Position numbers and translations under genes: made by a program
NCBI RefSeq assembly: GCF_017872555.1
Contig: NZ_JAEDOX010000001.1
Coordinates: 992,001 to 1,056,000, forward strand
Length of the DNA stretch: 64,000 bases
Source of the DNA: Ruegeria sp. HKCCSA071
GTDB lineage: Bacteria; Pseudomonadota; Alphaproteobacteria; Rhodobacterales; Rhodobacteraceae
Direction of reading: 5' to 3'
Notes under the pieces: generated by a model
What the model was told of the DNA's origin: nothing
Database searches by the model: none
The model's input: the letters and a program-made list of their open reading frames with translations, nothing else
In this document: positions 63,596 through 64,000 of the stretch, one piece after another
Layout of the letters: each line of letters opens with the position of its first letter
How positions within the stretch are numbered: position 1 is the stretch's first letter

Positions 63596-64000
63596 ATGCA
63601 GGATCATGGATATGCGTCAGGACGACTGAACCTACCTTTCGTTGGGATATCGACCTTTGGAAAATCGCCGTATGTCGAGGATTGGGACAATATTGATGCG
63701 GATGTTTGTGTTCTTGGTGCCCCCTTTGATTTCGGCACCCAATGGCGCGCTGGGGCAAGGTTCGGCCCTCGGGCCGTGCGCGAGGCTTCGACCCTGTTCA
63801 GTTTTGGACATGCTGGAGCATATGACCACGAAGACGATGCAACCTATCTGGACAGTTCCGTGCGTATCGTGGACTTGGGGGATGCTGATATCGTCCACAC
63901 AATGACCGAGGCCAGCCACGAAAACATCGCCTATGGTGTTCGCAAAATTCTTGCCGCCGGGGCGCTGCCGCTTGTGATCGGCGGCGATCACTCTGTCAAC
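63596..64000 (+). CDS. Ureohydrolase (agmatinase/arginase family), 3' truncated
   Basis: The frame is open from the ATG at 63596 to the window edge (135 codons). It shows the ureohydrolase blocks GAPFDFGTQWRAGARFGPRAVRE and LVIGGDHSVN; GGDHS carries the first manganese-binding histidine. Agmatinase, guanidinobutyrase and other family members share these features and cannot be separated on this part. It lies 298 bases downstream of the FAD monooxygenase, with nothing evident in between, so it may be a new unit. A GAAAGGA upstream is a possible ribosome binding site. Confidence 0.85.
   Translation, partial: MQDHGYASGRLNLPFVGISTFGKSPYVEDWDNIDADVCVLGAPFDFGTQWRAGARFGPRAVREASTLFSFGHAGAYDHEDDATYLDSSVRIVDLGDADIVHTMTEASHENIAYGVRKILAAGALPLVIGGDHSVN

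Overview
The window reads as a chromosomal segment of a marine alphaproteobacterium of the Rhodobacteraceae (Roseobacter group). This rests on G+C-rich coding, the gene repertoire (dnaG-rpoD, hom-glpX-recJ next to tRNA-Glu, class II fructose bisphosphatase, TRAP and ABC uptake systems, GANTC sites upstream of rpoD) and the protein sequences. The species was not identified. No phage, insertion sequence, CRISPR array, rRNA or plasmid module was seen.

Layout. 1-2.9 kb: end of a capsule export gene and a kpsC-type Kdo transferase. 2.9-6.5 kb: a minus-strand block with nrdR-ribD, yjbQ, a secreted hypothetical and a DCC/DUF4166 pair. 6.8-14.4 kb: AraC-type regulator, rpoD, dnaG, a small secreted protein and glutamate dehydrogenase. 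14.35-17.1 kb: a TadG-TadE-TadE-like trio. 17.1-24.2 kb: PH-like membrane protein, pirin, TetR with a palindromic operator, a putative lipoprotein, hom, glpX, recJ and two identical tRNA-Glu genes.

24.2-31.5 kb is a glycerol uptake locus: a divergent GlpR-type regulator, a good match to a GlpR operator, then binding protein, two ATPases, two permeases and a small membrane protein (glpVSTPQU). 31.5-34.4 kb holds a BlaI/BlaR1-like pair and a MATE exporter. 34.6-45.7 kb is a D-xylose locus: xylA and a XylFHG ABC transporter, a divergent ROK repressor with a 39-bp dyad between them, a secreted FG-GAP/ASPIC-UnbV protein, a di-haem peroxidase-like protein, an aldose epimerase and xylulokinase.

46-49.5 kb carries a flavoprotein of the dimethylglycine/sarcosine dehydrogenase type and an Ldh-family reductase. 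49.6-63.3 kb is an aromatic-acid block: a phenol/3-hydroxybenzoate-type hydroxylase with a divergent MarR regulator, a TRAP transporter, and an operon for SDR, enoyl-CoA hydratase, MarR, feruloyl-CoA synthase, amidohydrolase, acyl-CoA dehydrogenase and an FAD monooxygenase. The set matches CoA-dependent beta-oxidative side-chain removal from hydroxycinnamates. The window ends inside a ureohydrolase gene.

The most notable non-coding signals are: strong hairpins without a U-tract after all three solute-binding-protein genes (glpV, xylF, dctP); the GlpR-like operator; the xylF/xylR dyad; three GANTC sites within 40 bp upstream of rpoD; and a sharp base-composition break inside dnaG. The most unusual gene association is the secreted FG-GAP protein and di-haem peroxidase embedded in the xylose locus.
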